A stretch of DNA of 64,000 nucleotides. It comes from Candidatus Amarolinea dominans (lineage in GTDB: Bacteria > Chloroflexota > Anaerolineae > SSC4 > Amarolineaceae). Shown here piece by piece: positions 36,974 to 46,800 of this stretch. Under the pieces are notes generated by a model. The model made no database searches. It was not told where the DNA came from and worked only from the letters and a program-made list of their open reading frames with translations. The stretch lies in assembly GCA_016719785.1 (NCBI GenBank), contig JADJYJ010000035.1, positions 62,001 through 126,000 of the forward strand, in the 5' to 3' direction. How positions within the stretch are numbered: the stretch's first letter is position 1; each line of letters begins with the position of its first letter. The translations under genes were made by a program, and so were the position numbers.

Positions 36974-37010
36974 CTGGAAGTAGCTGGAAGTAGCTGGAAG
37001 TAGCTGGAAG
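36974..37010. repeat. 10-bp tandem repeat, 3.7 copies
   Basis: CTGGAAGTAG repeated from the base after the small ORF stop. Confidence 0.9.
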
Positions 37011-37063
37011 ATTCAAACTGTGCAATCCTCGGCACCATACCGTGCGCCTGCCGAGGCGAAAAA

Positions 37064-37384
37064 ATGTGGGAGATCACCGTGTTGATTCAAGCCTTACGCG
37101 ACGTGTCGCTCATTATTCTCTCGATTCTTTCCTTCATCATGTGTATCTTGCCGCTCGTCGCCATGTTCTTTGCCGTGCGTGGCACACTGGCCCTGAAGCG
37201 CAAGACGCACGCCCTGGCGCCACAGGCCCAGGCCAAAGTGCGCTGGGCACAAACGATGGTGGATCAGGGCGCCAATAAGGTAGTCACACCCGTGGTTCGC
37301 GCCCACCTGGTTTACACCCGATGGTCAACCACCGGGCGCGTCCTGCTGCGGTCACTGCGACGCCAGACGCATCATTCCAATTGA
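37064..37384 (+). CDS. Small membrane protein
   Basis: 106 residues. One long or two tight hydrophobic helices (VSLIILSILSFIMCILPLVAMFFAV) followed by an amphipathic, basic region (RGTLALKRKTHALAPQAQAKVRWAQTMVDQGANKVV). Resembles the general plan of small envelope proteins whose C-terminal helix lies on the membrane; no family assigned. GAGGCG precedes ATG 37064 by about 8 bases. Confidence 0.6.
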   Translation: MWEITVLIQALRDVSLIILSILSFIMCILPLVAMFFAVRGTLALKRKTHALAPQAQAKVRWAQTMVDQGANKVVTPVVRAHLVYTRWSTTGRVLLRSLRRQTHHSN

Positions 37385-37387
37385 CTT

Positions 37388-37495
37388 GATTTCACTGATT
37401 TCACTGATTTCACTGATTTCATTGATTTCATTGATTTCATTGACTTCATTGACTTCATTGACTTCATTGACTTCATTGACTTCATTGACTTCACT
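37388..37495. repeat. 9-bp tandem repeat, 12 copies in variant blocks
   Basis: Consensus GAYTTCAYT. In order: three GATTTCACT, three GATTTCATT, five GACTTCATT, one GACTTCACT. It starts four bases after the preceding stop codon. Confidence 0.97.
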
Positions 37496-37541
37496 GACCT
37501 CTTGTCTCGTAAATCATTCTCACTCAGGGAGCAAATAAGCG

Positions 37542-37742
37542 ATGGACAGAAAACAACAGCGATTAGTCTTTGGCCTTGTCATCGGCGCCATCTTTGGCCT
37601 GGTGCTGGCGTGGATTGCCACCAACCGCGATGAGCCGGCCAACAGCGCCGTCGCCCGCCTCAAGCCCGGCGATTGGGTCAAGTTGGGCATTAGCCTGCTC
37701 GGCGTTGCCCGTCAGATGAGCGATCTGATCGAGACCGTATAA
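37542..37742 (+). CDS. Small glycine-zipper-like membrane protein
   Basis: 66 residues: a basic start (MDRKQQR), one helix LVFGLVIGAIFGLVLAWIA with a small-residue GxxxGxxxG-like face, then an amphipathic helix (WVKLGISLLGVARQMSDLIE). Similar in plan to YtxH-like proteins but shorter. AGGGAG precedes ATG 37542. Confidence 0.6.
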   Translation: MDRKQQRLVFGLVIGAIFGLVLAWIATNRDEPANSAVARLKPGDWVKLGISLLGVARQMSDLIETV

Positions 37743-37934
37743 GCGCTGGCGATCTCACCAGGCCGATAGTGTCTTGTCACGCTTCCACGCGGCACTTTCT
37801 CTGTCGCTGCAACGTCATGACTTCTGTTCATTGGCCGCGCAGCCACCGGCGGGCCGGAAACCCTTAGAAACTCCCGTGACACCAGGCTCAAGTCACAGGC
37901 TGGGCCGCAGAAGAAATGGGAAGGAGAACGTGCC

Positions 37935-38768
37935 GTGAAGAAATCCATGCAACTGTTGTTGATCGTTGTTCTGACCAGCTTGCTGCTGGTCACACCGTTG
38001 GCCGCGCTGGCCGCACCGACCGATGGTGCGCCGGCCGCGGCCAGTTGTACCTATTACACCGTGCGTGCGGGCGACACACTGACCAAAATCGCAGCCCGCT
38101 ATCACACGGATGTCTGGACCATCGCCCGCGCCAACGGCATCACCAATCTGAACCGCATTCACATCGGCCAGGTTCTGTGCATACCCGCGGCCAGTACGCC
38201 GCCCGCGTGCCCGATCAGCTATGTGGTGCAGCGTGGTGATACGCTCACCAAGATCGCCAGCCGTTTTCGGGTGAGCGTTCTGGCTTTGCGCAGCGCCAAC
38301 CAGATCGGCGACATCAACCGTATCTACGTGGGCCAACGCCTGCGCATCCCCTGCAATCCACCGCCGCCGCCCACGCCACCGCCACCCAGCAGCGCCGCGT
38401 GGACAGCCAAGTTCTACAATAACGAAGACTTGAGCGGCGCGCCGGTGCTGACGCGCCGCGATACCGGCATCAACTTCAACTGGGGCTACGGCTCTCCGGC
38501 GCCCAGCAGCGTGCAGGCGGATCACTTCTCCGCCCAGTGGAGCCGCAGCGCCGCCTTCAGCGGTGGCACCTATCGCTTCTACGCACGCAGTGATGATGGC
38601 GTCCGCCTCTGGGTGGATGGGGTCAATCAAATTGACGAGTGGCGCGAACAAGCCATTGCGGGCTTCTACAAAGATGTGGTGCTCAACCAGGGTAGCCATA
38701 CCGTCGTTGTCGAATACTTCGAACGAACCGGCCTGGCTGAAATCCACGTCTGGTGGGAAAAACGCTGA
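37935..38768 (+). CDS. Secreted protein with two LysM domains and a PA14 domain
   Basis: 277 residues. Signal peptide 1-27 (KSMQLLLIVVLTSLLLVTPLAALA). Two LysM modules (YYTVRAGDTLTKIAARYHTD; YVVQRGDTLTKIASRFRVS) bind peptidoglycan glycans. After a Pro-rich linker, a PA14-like beta-barrel (WTAKFYNNEDLSGAPVLTRR ... FYARSDDGVRLWVDGVN ... GSHTVVVEYFE), probably carbohydrate-binding. No hydrolase domain. Convergent with an M23/LysM protein. Confidence 0.88.
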   Translation: MKKSMQLLLIVVLTSLLLVTPLAALAAPTDGAPAAASCTYYTVRAGDTLTKIAARYHTDVWTIARANGITNLNRIHIGQVLCIPAASTPPACPISYVVQRGDTLTKIASRFRVSVLALRSANQIGDINRIYVGQRLRIPCNPPPPPTPPPPSSAAWTAKFYNNEDLSGAPVLTRRDTGINFNWGYGSPAPSSVQADHFSAQWSRSAAFSGGTYRFYARSDDGVRLWVDGVNQIDEWREQAIAGFYKDVVLNQGSHTVVVEYFERTGLAEIHVWWEKR

Positions 38769-38788
38769 GCAGGCGTCAGATCAACTCA

Positions 38789-38823
38789 CAGAAACCCGTT
38801 TTTTCTAAAGAAACGGGTTTCTG
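38789..38823. terminator. Bidirectional terminator hairpin
   Basis: CAGAAACCCGTTT (38789-38801) pairs with AAACGGGTTTCTG (38811-38823), 9-nt loop, between convergent genes. A and T runs lie within the stem. Confidence 0.7.
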
Positions 38824-38835
38824 TACCTCCAACTC

Positions 38836-40128
38836 TCACGGCAAAATCCTCTGTAACCACGTCAACGGGTCCACCGGTATGAGGCCCACGCGCATCTCCC
38901 AGTGCAGATGTGCGCCGGTGGAAAGACCGGTGGTGCCGACCTCGCCCAGTTTATCGCCCGCCTTGACCTGCTGCCCCACCGTGACCTCGATCTTGGACAG
39001 ATGCCAATAGCCGGTGTGCAGGCCGGCGCCATGGTCGAGAATCACGGCATTACCGCGCACCGCCAACGTCTCTGCCAATACCACCACGCCGGGCGCCGGC
39101 GCCGTCACGATCGTGCCGGTCGGCGCGCTATAATCCTGGCCTTCATGAAAACTGGTCACCGGCCCACCGTTGTAGCTGCGCCGCGTGCCAAACGGCGAGG
39201 TGGTCTGAAACGCGCTGCCCAACGGTGACGTGAAAACCCCGGTCCACTGTGGAGACAGCTCATGCTGCGGCCAGATGATGTTCAGCTTGACCCGCTCATC
39301 GGCCAACAACGTGGGCGCCAGCAGGCCTCCCTTGGCCGCGGGCAATACGATGTGCTGCGTCTCGAAACTGCCCGCCTGCACCGGCACCGGCCAGCGCAGA
39401 TGCAGGGTCAAATCATCCGGCTCCGAGCGCAGGCGAAACGGCAAGGCCAGGCCTTGAATATCCACATCCAACCAGGTGAGACCCGGCGGCGCCAACGGAT
39501 GCACACCAAACAAGGCCCACGTCTGCCCCTGCCCCGCCACCAGCGCCAGATTACTTCCGGCGTAGCGGGCCGTGACCGTCAGCGGATAGTCGGCAGCCAA
39601 CGCCAACGCAGCCGCCTGCCCCTGCTGCGGCGCCGCCGGCGTGATCTCGAACCGACGCACGCCCAGGGCCACCCAATTCGGCGTTACCGGAACCTCGATC
39701 TCCTGACCTGGCTCCAGCCTTCCTTTTGAATTGGACGGATTGGCTGAAATTAATAGTAATTTGACTATGCGAAATTTTGATGCCAGGCCGGTCCACGTAT
39801 CGCCCGGCTGCACCAGGTAACGCAGGCGTGGCTGTGTCCTGGTGTCGGAGGTCCGCGCCGGAATCAGCAGGCGCTGACCGATTGCCAGCCGATCAGGGTT
39901 CTCCAAACGGTTCGCCTCTACCAGGGCTGCGACAGTGGTATCATAGCGCGCGGCAATCGCGCCCAGCGTTTCGCCGGCCTGCACCACATGCACGATGGCC
40001 CCGCTCTGCCGCACCGGCTGGATGTGATCGGCGGCTGCTGGCGCCGCAGCCAGCGGGTCAGCCGGTAGGGTTAGGCTCAGCCAGAGAATCAGGCCAAGCA
40101 GGCCCTGGCTCAGCCTTGCACGCCTCAT
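38836..40128 (-). CDS. M23 metallopeptidase with LysM domains
   Basis: Secreted peptidoglycan endopeptidase, about 430 residues from ATG 40128 (MRRARLSQGLLGLILWLSLTL, a signal peptide); the frame is open to 40251 but that would overlap the divergent gene. One clear LysM (HVVQAGETLGAIAARYDTT) and a second weaker one (YLVQPGDTWTGLASKFRI). The M23 domain has the zinc motifs SFHEGQDYSAP (HxxxD, second ligand) and HLHWEMRV (HxH), plus HTGYWHLSKIEV. All needed ligands are present. Confidence 0.9.
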   Translation of the reverse strand: MRRARLSQGLLGLILWLSLTLPADPLAAAPAAADHIQPVRQSGAIVHVVQAGETLGAIAARYDTTVAALVEANRLENPDRLAIGQRLLIPARTSDTRTQPRLRYLVQPGDTWTGLASKFRIVKLLLISANPSNSKGRLEPGQEIEVPVTPNWVALGVRRFEITPAAPQQGQAAALALAADYPLTVTARYAGSNLALVAGQGQTWALFGVHPLAPPGLTWLDVDIQGLALPFRLRSEPDDLTLHLRWPVPVQAGSFETQHIVLPAAKGGLLAPTLLADERVKLNIIWPQHELSPQWTGVFTSPLGSAFQTTSPFGTRRSYNGGPVTSFHEGQDYSAPTGTIVTAPAPGVVVLAETLAVRGNAVILDHGAGLHTGYWHLSKIEVTVGQQVKAGDKLGEVGTTGLSTGAHLHWEMRVGLIPVDPLTWLQRILP

Positions 40129-40136
40129 AATTAGTT

Positions 40137-40165
40137 TTGACACGTCTCGCACCTCATGCGATAAT
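40137..40165 (+). promoter_or_regulatory. Promoter of the M20 peptidase gene
   Basis: TTGACA (40137-40142), 17-bp spacer, GATAAT (40160-40165) with an upstream TGC extended -10. About 40 nt to the start codon. Confidence 0.7.
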
Positions 40166-40203
40166 CGCCCGGAGATCAACCTGTTTGTGGAGGAGCCTAC
40201 CTG

Positions 40204-41577
40204 ATGGCATTGACCGACGCCCTGTCTGCAGCTCAGCAGTACGAGCCGCAACTATTGCATGATCTGCTCGAACTCCTGCGCATCCCCAGTGTCAGCACCG
40301 TGCTGACTGCCCAGTCCGAGGTGCAACGCGCCGCGGACTGGGTCTGCGCCTATCTGCAAGAGATCGGCCTGGAACATGTGCAAACGCTGGAAACCAACCG
40401 TAACCCCATCGTGTATGCCGACTGGCTGCACGCGCCCGGTCAGCCCACCGTTCTTTGTTACGGGCATTATGATGTGCAGCCGGCGGACCCCCTGGAGCTT
40501 TGGCGCACACCGCCCTTCGAACCGACCATAGATGGGGGCAATGTTTACGCCCGCGGCGCGGCCGACGACAAGGGCCAGTTCATCATCCACCTGGCAGCCA
40601 TCCGCGCCATCTTGCAGGCCGACGGCCGCCTGCCGGTCAATGTCAAGTTCCTCATCGAAGGTGAAGAAGAAATCGGTAGTCCCAGCCTGGACGCGGTGCT
40701 CGACACCTACCACGATCTCTTCCAGGCTGACGCGTGCCTCATCTCTGATTCCCACATGCTGGCGCCCGACTGCCCCGTTATCATCACCAGCGTCCGCGGT
40801 TTGGTGGCCGTGCATGTGGAAGTAACCGGGCCGGGCAGGGATCTGCACTCCGGCACGTTCGGCGGCGCCGTCCACAACCCGCTGCAGGCGCTGTGTACCA
40901 TCCTGGCCCGCCTGCACGACGCGGATGGCCGCGTGGCGGTTCCTCATTTCTACGACCGCGTGCGCCCGTTGACCGAGCATGACCGCGCCGCCCTGGCACA
41001 GATTCCTTTCACACGCGCCGCCTGGCTGGCCGATGCCGGTAACCCGCCCGATGATTGGGGCGAACCGGAGTACACCATTAGCGAGCGTACCAGCAGCCGG
41101 CCCACCCTCGAAATCAACGGCCTGGCCGGGGGCTTTGCCGGCGATGGCCTCAAGACCGTCCTGCCGTCGCGTGCCATTGCCAAGATCTCCTGTCGCCTGG
41201 TGGCCGACCAGGACACGGAGGAGATTCGCAGCCTGCTCAGCGCGACCATCCACGCGCTGGCGCCACCCACGGTGCGTGTCGAGATCAAACCGATCCAGTC
41301 TGGCCCAGGGGCCACGGTCAACCTCGATCATCCGGCCATCCAGATAGCCAGCGCCGCCTACGCGGCCGTCTACGGCGTGGCGCCCCTCTTCGTACGCGAG
41401 GGCGGCTCCATCCCCATCGTCGCGCTTCTCCAGAATAAGTTCAACATGCCATCGCTCCTGATGGGCTTTGGCCTGCCGGACGATGGGCTGCACAGCCCTA
41501 ACGAAAAGATGAGCCTGGCTCAAATTCGCCGCGGCGTTGCGACGATTGTCCACTTCTTCTATGGCATGGCGCGCTGA
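40204..41577 (+). CDS. M20-family dipeptidase
   Basis: 457-residue dinuclear zinc peptidase (CNDP/ArgE-like). Metal ligands: GHYDVQP (His), GAADDKGQ (bridging Asp), EGEEEIGS (catalytic and ligand Glu), ISDSHM (Asp) and LHSPNE (His near the C-terminus). The dimerisation lid domain has DLHSGTFGGAVHNP. Cytosolic (no signal). Typical role: dipeptide hydrolysis. GGAGG precedes ATG 40204. Confidence 0.92.
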   Translation: MALTDALSAAQQYEPQLLHDLLELLRIPSVSTVLTAQSEVQRAADWVCAYLQEIGLEHVQTLETNRNPIVYADWLHAPGQPTVLCYGHYDVQPADPLELWRTPPFEPTIDGGNVYARGAADDKGQFIIHLAAIRAILQADGRLPVNVKFLIEGEEEIGSPSLDAVLDTYHDLFQADACLISDSHMLAPDCPVIITSVRGLVAVHVEVTGPGRDLHSGTFGGAVHNPLQALCTILARLHDADGRVAVPHFYDRVRPLTEHDRAALAQIPFTRAAWLADAGNPPDDWGEPEYTISERTSSRPTLEINGLAGGFAGDGLKTVLPSRAIAKISCRLVADQDTEEIRSLLSATIHALAPPTVRVEIKPIQSGPGATVNLDHPAIQIASAAYAAVYGVAPLFVREGGSIPIVALLQNKFNMPSLLMGFGLPDDGLHSPNEKMSLAQIRRGVATIVHFFYGMAR

Positions 41578-41627
41578 CAACAGCCATCCGAACCCTGTTC
41601 CCGGCCGGTCACGTGATCGGCCAGGAA

Positions 41628-42200
41628 CTAGGCCTGATACTTCTCCGGCTTCAACACTCCGATGAACGGCAGATTGCGGTACAATTCATTGAAGTCAAGC
41701 CCGTAACCCACGACAAACTCATTCGGAATGACGAAGCCCACGTAATCCACCGGCACGTTGGCCTCGCGGCGTTCTTTCTTGTCCAACAGTGAGCAGATAC
41801 GCAGCGACGCGGGGTTGCGGGCCAGCAGCAGGCGCCGCAGATACGCCAACGTATGCCCGCTGTCAATGATGTCTTCCACAATCAGCACATGACGGCCTTC
41901 GATACTCTCTTCCAGATCCTTGATAATCTGCACCGCCCCGGTGGATTGGGTCGAAGCGCCGTAGCTTGACGTGGCCATGAAATCAATCCGATGCGGAACG
42001 GTGATCGTGCGGATCAGGTCGGCCATGAAGACCACACTGCCCTTCAAAACGGCAACCAAAAACAGATCGCGTCCTGCATAGTCCTGGCTGATCTGCGCGC
42101 CCAGCGCCTGCACGCGCTCGCTCAGGGCGTCACGTGCAATCAAGACCCGCAGGATGTCGGCTTCTGTGCCCACCGGGGTACTAACTGCATCTCCCATCAT
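41628..42200 (-). CDS. hpt: Hypoxanthine phosphoribosyltransferase
   Basis: Purine salvage: hypoxanthine/guanine + PRPP to IMP/GMP. 190 residues. PRPP-binding motif VLIVEDIIDSGHTL, substrate loop VDYVGFVIPNEFVVGYGLD and the flexible loop TSSYGAST are all present. The usual neighbours tilS and ftsH are absent here. Start ATG 42200 or 42197. Confidence 0.95.
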   Translation of the reverse strand: MMGDAVSTPVGTEADILRVLIARDALSERVQALGAQISQDYAGRDLFLVAVLKGSVVFMADLIRTITVPHRIDFMATSSYGASTQSTGAVQIIKDLEESIEGRHVLIVEDIIDSGHTLAYLRRLLLARNPASLRICSLLDKKERREANVPVDYVGFVIPNEFVVGYGLDFNELYRNLPFIGVLKPEKYQA

Positions 42201-42275
42201 CCAATTCCTCCCCTCTCGATCCCTTGCTTCATTGAACTCCCGTTGCTGCGCTCCCCAGGCAGAGCGATTGAAATC

Positions 42276-43661
42276 TTACCCTTCAGGTAGATTCCAGGGG
42301 CGCAGCGGCCGCACGGGCGGCTGCGCAAGCGGCACCTGCGCCAACGGGCCGTGGGCCTCGACCACATTTGCCGCCACCCAGCCCGCGCCACCGCGGGCGG
42401 CACAACAGACCCGCCACCAGCCCGCATCGCCAGCCTGCGCGATGGACCGACCCACGATCAGTAACCGGCGACCAGGAGCCAACTGCTCCAGCACACGATA
42501 GGTGACACCCGGCCCTGCGCGCAGGTTGACTCCGCCGCGCGGCACAACCACCTGCGGTGCGGACGGCGTGGGAGCAGGGGTGGCTGTGGGGCGCGGCGGC
42601 GAAAGCGGTGCCGGCGCCGCACCTTCCCCATTCTTGTAACGCGCCGCCCATTCCCGCGTCAGGTCAACATAGCGGCTGCCGTAGGCCTGGCTTGGCTCGA
42701 TGTAGGTTCCTTCGGGCCATTCGTTCCACGACGTGATGATCACCCAGTCCGCGGCGCTTGCCAGGGCGCCATTCCAGGTCTTGGCATAGTAGGCGCCATC
42801 CTCGCGGCCACGAATAAAGGCATCACTGCGGCCTGTGCGCGTATCGTTGTAACCAGGCATCACCGTGGCCACCCAAATTTTGCGTCCCCAGGTTTGACTG
42901 GCTGCCCGCACACGCTGCCCCCACTTGAGCAACTGCGCGCCAGGATCGGCCGACCAGGCCACGCTGTAGAGATGATGGCCGTCGAAGACCTGCTGAAAGC
43001 CAATATCCACCCCCTCGGCGATCCAGAGCGTCTGCCGGCCGGGGTCAACCTCGTCGCGCATTGCCTGCCAGGCCCCCACCCCAAAGCGCTGCTGGCGCCA
43101 GAAGAAGATCACGGGGCGCCCGTCCACGCGTAGATAGGCCGGATGGTTGGCATGCGTCGCCAGCAGTGTACGCAGCGCCTGCGTCACATCACCGCTCGAA
43201 CCAAAAAATGGCCCCTGCGTCTCGAAGTCAATGGCTATGCGAAAATTTCTTGCGGCCGCCTCATCCAGCAACACGCGCAGGTTGGTCTCGGTCTGGTTGT
43301 TCTCGGTGCGCGGGCCGTACCAACTGACGACAAACGCATCTATGCCGGCGCTCTGCGCCTGCTCGATCTGCCGCGCCATTGCCCCGCGATCGCGCGAGGT
43401 GTAGAGCGTGGTTGGAAAATCTGGAACTTTTTCATTGCGCCAGGTGTTTTCATCGAACCAGTTATAATAGAAAGCCAGCACCAGGCGCTCTCCGCCCAGC
43501 GCGGGCGGGGAGGCCGCCGCGGCCGGGTGTCCAGCCAGGGCTGAGGGTAGAATCAGGAGCAGCGCCAGCAGCCAGGGCAAGGCGTGGGCCGGGCGCGCGC
43601 CTGCAAAGAAGCGGGGAAACAGGCAGGGGTGGCGGGGTCTGTTGGTCATTAGTTTGTGCAT
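42276..43661 (-). CDS. Secreted GH99-like glycosidase with C-terminal SH3-like domain
   Basis: About 461 residues from ATG 43661 (GAGG 8 bases upstream; the longer frame to 43700 lacks a site). Signal peptide with core LPWLLALLLILPSALAG. The body matches GH99-like/endo-mannosidase-type TIM barrels: LVLAFYYNWFDENTW, AGIDAFVVSWYGP, FRIAIDFETQG, GRPVIFFWR and WVIITSWNEWPEGTYIEPS. A Pro-Thr linker leads to an SH3b-like domain (GGVNLRAGPGVTYRVLEQLAPG). Likely acts on extracellular glycans; substrate not inferable. Confidence 0.82.
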   Translation of the reverse strand: MHKLMTNRPRHPCLFPRFFAGARPAHALPWLLALLLILPSALAGHPAAAASPPALGGERLVLAFYYNWFDENTWRNEKVPDFPTTLYTSRDRGAMARQIEQAQSAGIDAFVVSWYGPRTENNQTETNLRVLLDEAAARNFRIAIDFETQGPFFGSSGDVTQALRTLLATHANHPAYLRVDGRPVIFFWRQQRFGVGAWQAMRDEVDPGRQTLWIAEGVDIGFQQVFDGHHLYSVAWSADPGAQLLKWGQRVRAASQTWGRKIWVATVMPGYNDTRTGRSDAFIRGREDGAYYAKTWNGALASAADWVIITSWNEWPEGTYIEPSQAYGSRYVDLTREWAARYKNGEGAAPAPLSPPRPTATPAPTPSAPQVVVPRGGVNLRAGPGVTYRVLEQLAPGRRLLIVGRSIAQAGDAGWWRVCCAARGGAGWVAANVVEAHGPLAQVPLAQPPVRPLRPWNLPEG

Positions 43662-43783
43662 GATCCTCGTCGTTTGAGTATTGCGAAAACGCTTACGCAA
43701 TCATTCTACCAAAGGTGACCCAAAGCCCAAAACCGCACGCTGGCGTCGTATGCCGCGGTTTCTGGTTTTCGGTAGGTATCGGG

Positions 43784-43789
43784 TATAAT
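43784..43789 (+). promoter_or_regulatory. -10 box before the DNRLRE gene
   Basis: Perfect TATAAT 34 bases before the start codon. No good -35 at 16-18 bp. Confidence 0.45.
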
Positions 43790-43822
43790 CTCCTCCCAAC
43801 CACGCGTGAGGTGAGAAAAAAG

Positions 43823-46800
43823 ATGACGAGGCGTCTGTCAACTCGTGTTGCCCTGTTCGCCATGCCCGTCGCCCTAACTGCTGTCTTCATGGCTCTGATG
43901 CAAGTCGGTGTCCTCTCCCCTGGGGCTACCGCCGCCCCTCAATGGATAACGTCCGTCTTCCAACAGGGCCTGTTTGGCTACAATGGGACGCGCGACGCGA
44001 CCATGAACGCCCGCGACCCGATTACGCCCGACGGCACGCGCGGCACAGTGACGTTGGAATGGCAGGACTACGAGGAGAACACCAGTCGTGCTCTGCTGTT
44101 CTTCGACCTGGCTTCGATTCCGGCAACCGCCACTGTAAGCAGCGCAACCCTGCAATTGACCTTCACCGACCTGACGGTCGAGCGCCCCATCACCGTCACC
44201 GCCGCCCCCATGCTGCGCACCTGGCTGGAGTATGAAGCCACCTGGCTGGAGTCCGAAGTGGGCCTGCCCTGGAACAAGGCCGGCGCGGACGGCATTGGCG
44301 ACGATCGCGGCGAAGCAGGGCCGCTGACCGTCGTACACACCCAAACCTTGACCGTGACTCTCGACCTGCTGGACTTCGTCCAGCAATGGGTCGCGGACGA
44401 CGCCAGCAACACCGGCCTGATCCTCATGGTCAGCGGCGAACCTGACGAGTATGCCCGCCTGGAACTCGCCAGCCGCGAGCACAGCGTGCAGGGCCTGCGC
44501 CCGCGCCTGGAAGTAACTTACAGCACCGATCCCCTGGAGCCAACCTTCACCCCGACCGTAACCGACGCGGCCACGGATACCCCCACCCCGACCGATACGG
44601 CTACGAATACGCCCACCTCAACGGACACCGCGACGCCTACGCCCACCCCAACGGACACGGCGACGCCTATGCCCACGCCGAGCCTCTGGGTCACCACAAC
44701 CCTGGTGCAGGGCCAGGATGGTTTCCGTGGCTTCTACGACGCGACGATCACCAGCGGTACTCCCAACACGAACTACGGCGCCCGGCCCGAAACCACGCTG
44801 AGTTGGATCAGCTATTGGCCTGGCCCCGGTGACCGCACGCTGCTGCGCATGGACCTCTGGCAGATTCCTTCCAGCGATACCGTAGCCGAGGCCACGCTCA
44901 GCCTGTACGTGACACAGCGCAACCAGGCCACGCCCGCCCGCCTGCGCGTGTGGGGCCTGCTGCGCCACTGGTCCGAAGCCACCGTCACCTGGACGCGCCC
45001 CCACACCGAAACCGTGGGGAGCTGGGTCGCGGGCGGCGCGGCCGGCCTGGGCAACGACCGCGAAGCCACCGTCGCGGCCGAGGTCAACATCAACCAGACG
45101 AGCGGTTGGGTGCATATCCCAATCACCAATCTGGTCCGCAACTGGGTGGCGTCGCCAGACCGCAATTTCGGTCTGGTGCTGGAGGTCGAGGGCCTGAACT
45201 GGGAGAGCGTCTACTATTCCTTTGCCTCTGCCGACAACCCGTCGCCAGAGCTGCGCCCACGTCTCACCGTGCGCCATGCCGATCCGGGGTCGTGGCAGGT
45301 CAAACTGGTGCAAGAGGGGCGCTATGGCGAAAGTGTGGCCGACGACGCCTCCATCAGCTATTGGCAACCAACCGTACCCCTGGGCGGCGACTCCAACCTG
45401 GTCATGCAATGGCGCAGCAGCCCCAACGACCGCCCAGATACCCAACGCGCGCTCGTCCGCTTCGACCTGGACGATGTGCCCACCACCGCGCGCGTGCGAG
45501 AGGCGCAGATGTTCTTCTTCATCCCGCCGGCCACCCAGGCTGAACCGGTGCAACTGCGCGGCTGGCGCCTGCTGCGGCCCTGGAACGAAAGCGAAGTCAC
45601 CTGGCTCAGCCCGGTCAGCGGCGCACCGTGGGGCCTCCCCGGCGCTGATTCCATCGCCCATGATCGCGCCGGTGAGACCAATGCCGACCTCTCGTTTACG
45701 CAATCCGACGGCTGGATCGTGCTCGATGTCACCGACCTGGTGCAATTTCAGGTCGCCAACCCTGAGGAGAACTACGGCCTGCTCCTGGCCATCGCCAGCC
45801 TCAACGGCACCGATGTGGCCTACGCGCCGCTCAGCTCGCAGAACGGTCAGGTCAATCTGCGCCCGCTGCTGCGCCTGATCTATTCCACCGATCGCCAGCA
45901 GCCCACACCGACGCCGACCCCTGCGTCCACCTTCACCCCCTGGCACGAAGTGACCTTGCGCCAGGGCCTCTACGGCTTCACTGACACGCAAGACACGACC
46001 ATCATCCGCTGGCAGCCCACCACCAACCGCGGCACCTTTTCGCTGCTCACGGCCGGCTGGCGGGACGACTTCACCAACCCCGCTGAGGACCAACGCGCCT
46101 TGCTGCGCTTTGGCCTCGATACCATCCCCTGGAGCGCCCCCGTGCGCGACGCCACGTTGTCGCTCTACTTCCAATACAGCTCCAATCCGCATCCTGTCCG
46201 GCTCAAGGTCTACCGCATGACGCGGCGCTGGTGGGAACAGCAGGCCACCTGGCTGCAGGCCAGCACCGGCGGCCCCTGGCAACAGCCCGGCGCTGATGGC
46301 CTCGAAACCGACCGCCTGACCGATCCCACCACCACGCAGGGCATTCTCCAGCCCAATGGTTGGGTCAATCTCGACGTGACTGCCCTGCTGCAATTCTGGC
46401 TCGACAATCCGGGGCAGAACTACGGCGTCATGCTGATGATCGAAGGGCTGGACGGCCAAACCGTCTATTACGACATGCGCAGTGGCACGCACTGGCAGGT
46501 AGATACCCGCCCCACGTTGCGCTTTGCCTACACCACCGACCCCGCCGTGCCCACTGCTACCAGCACGCCCACCTACACCCCCACGCCGACACCGCTCAAC
46601 ACCCCGACGCCGGACTACTGGCAGACCCTGGTTCTACAACAGGGCAGCGGTTTCAGCGGCATGCACGACGCGGACATCGAGATGTATGCGCCTGACACCA
46701 ACAATGGCAGCGGCGCCTACCTGGACGTGCGCTGGTCCAACGACTTTTGGCCGGCTGCCGCCGACATGAAGGCGCTGATTCACTTCGACCTCAGCGCTCT

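Noticed and set aside
40252..41580. 442-codon open frame on the minus strand
   Set aside because: Exact antisense of the M20 peptidase, whose metal ligands are all in the plus frame; long shadows are expected at this GC content.
44618..46492. 624-codon open frame on the minus strand
   Set aside because: Antisense of the DNRLRE protein; no fold-like pattern, and the sense frame has six clear repeats.
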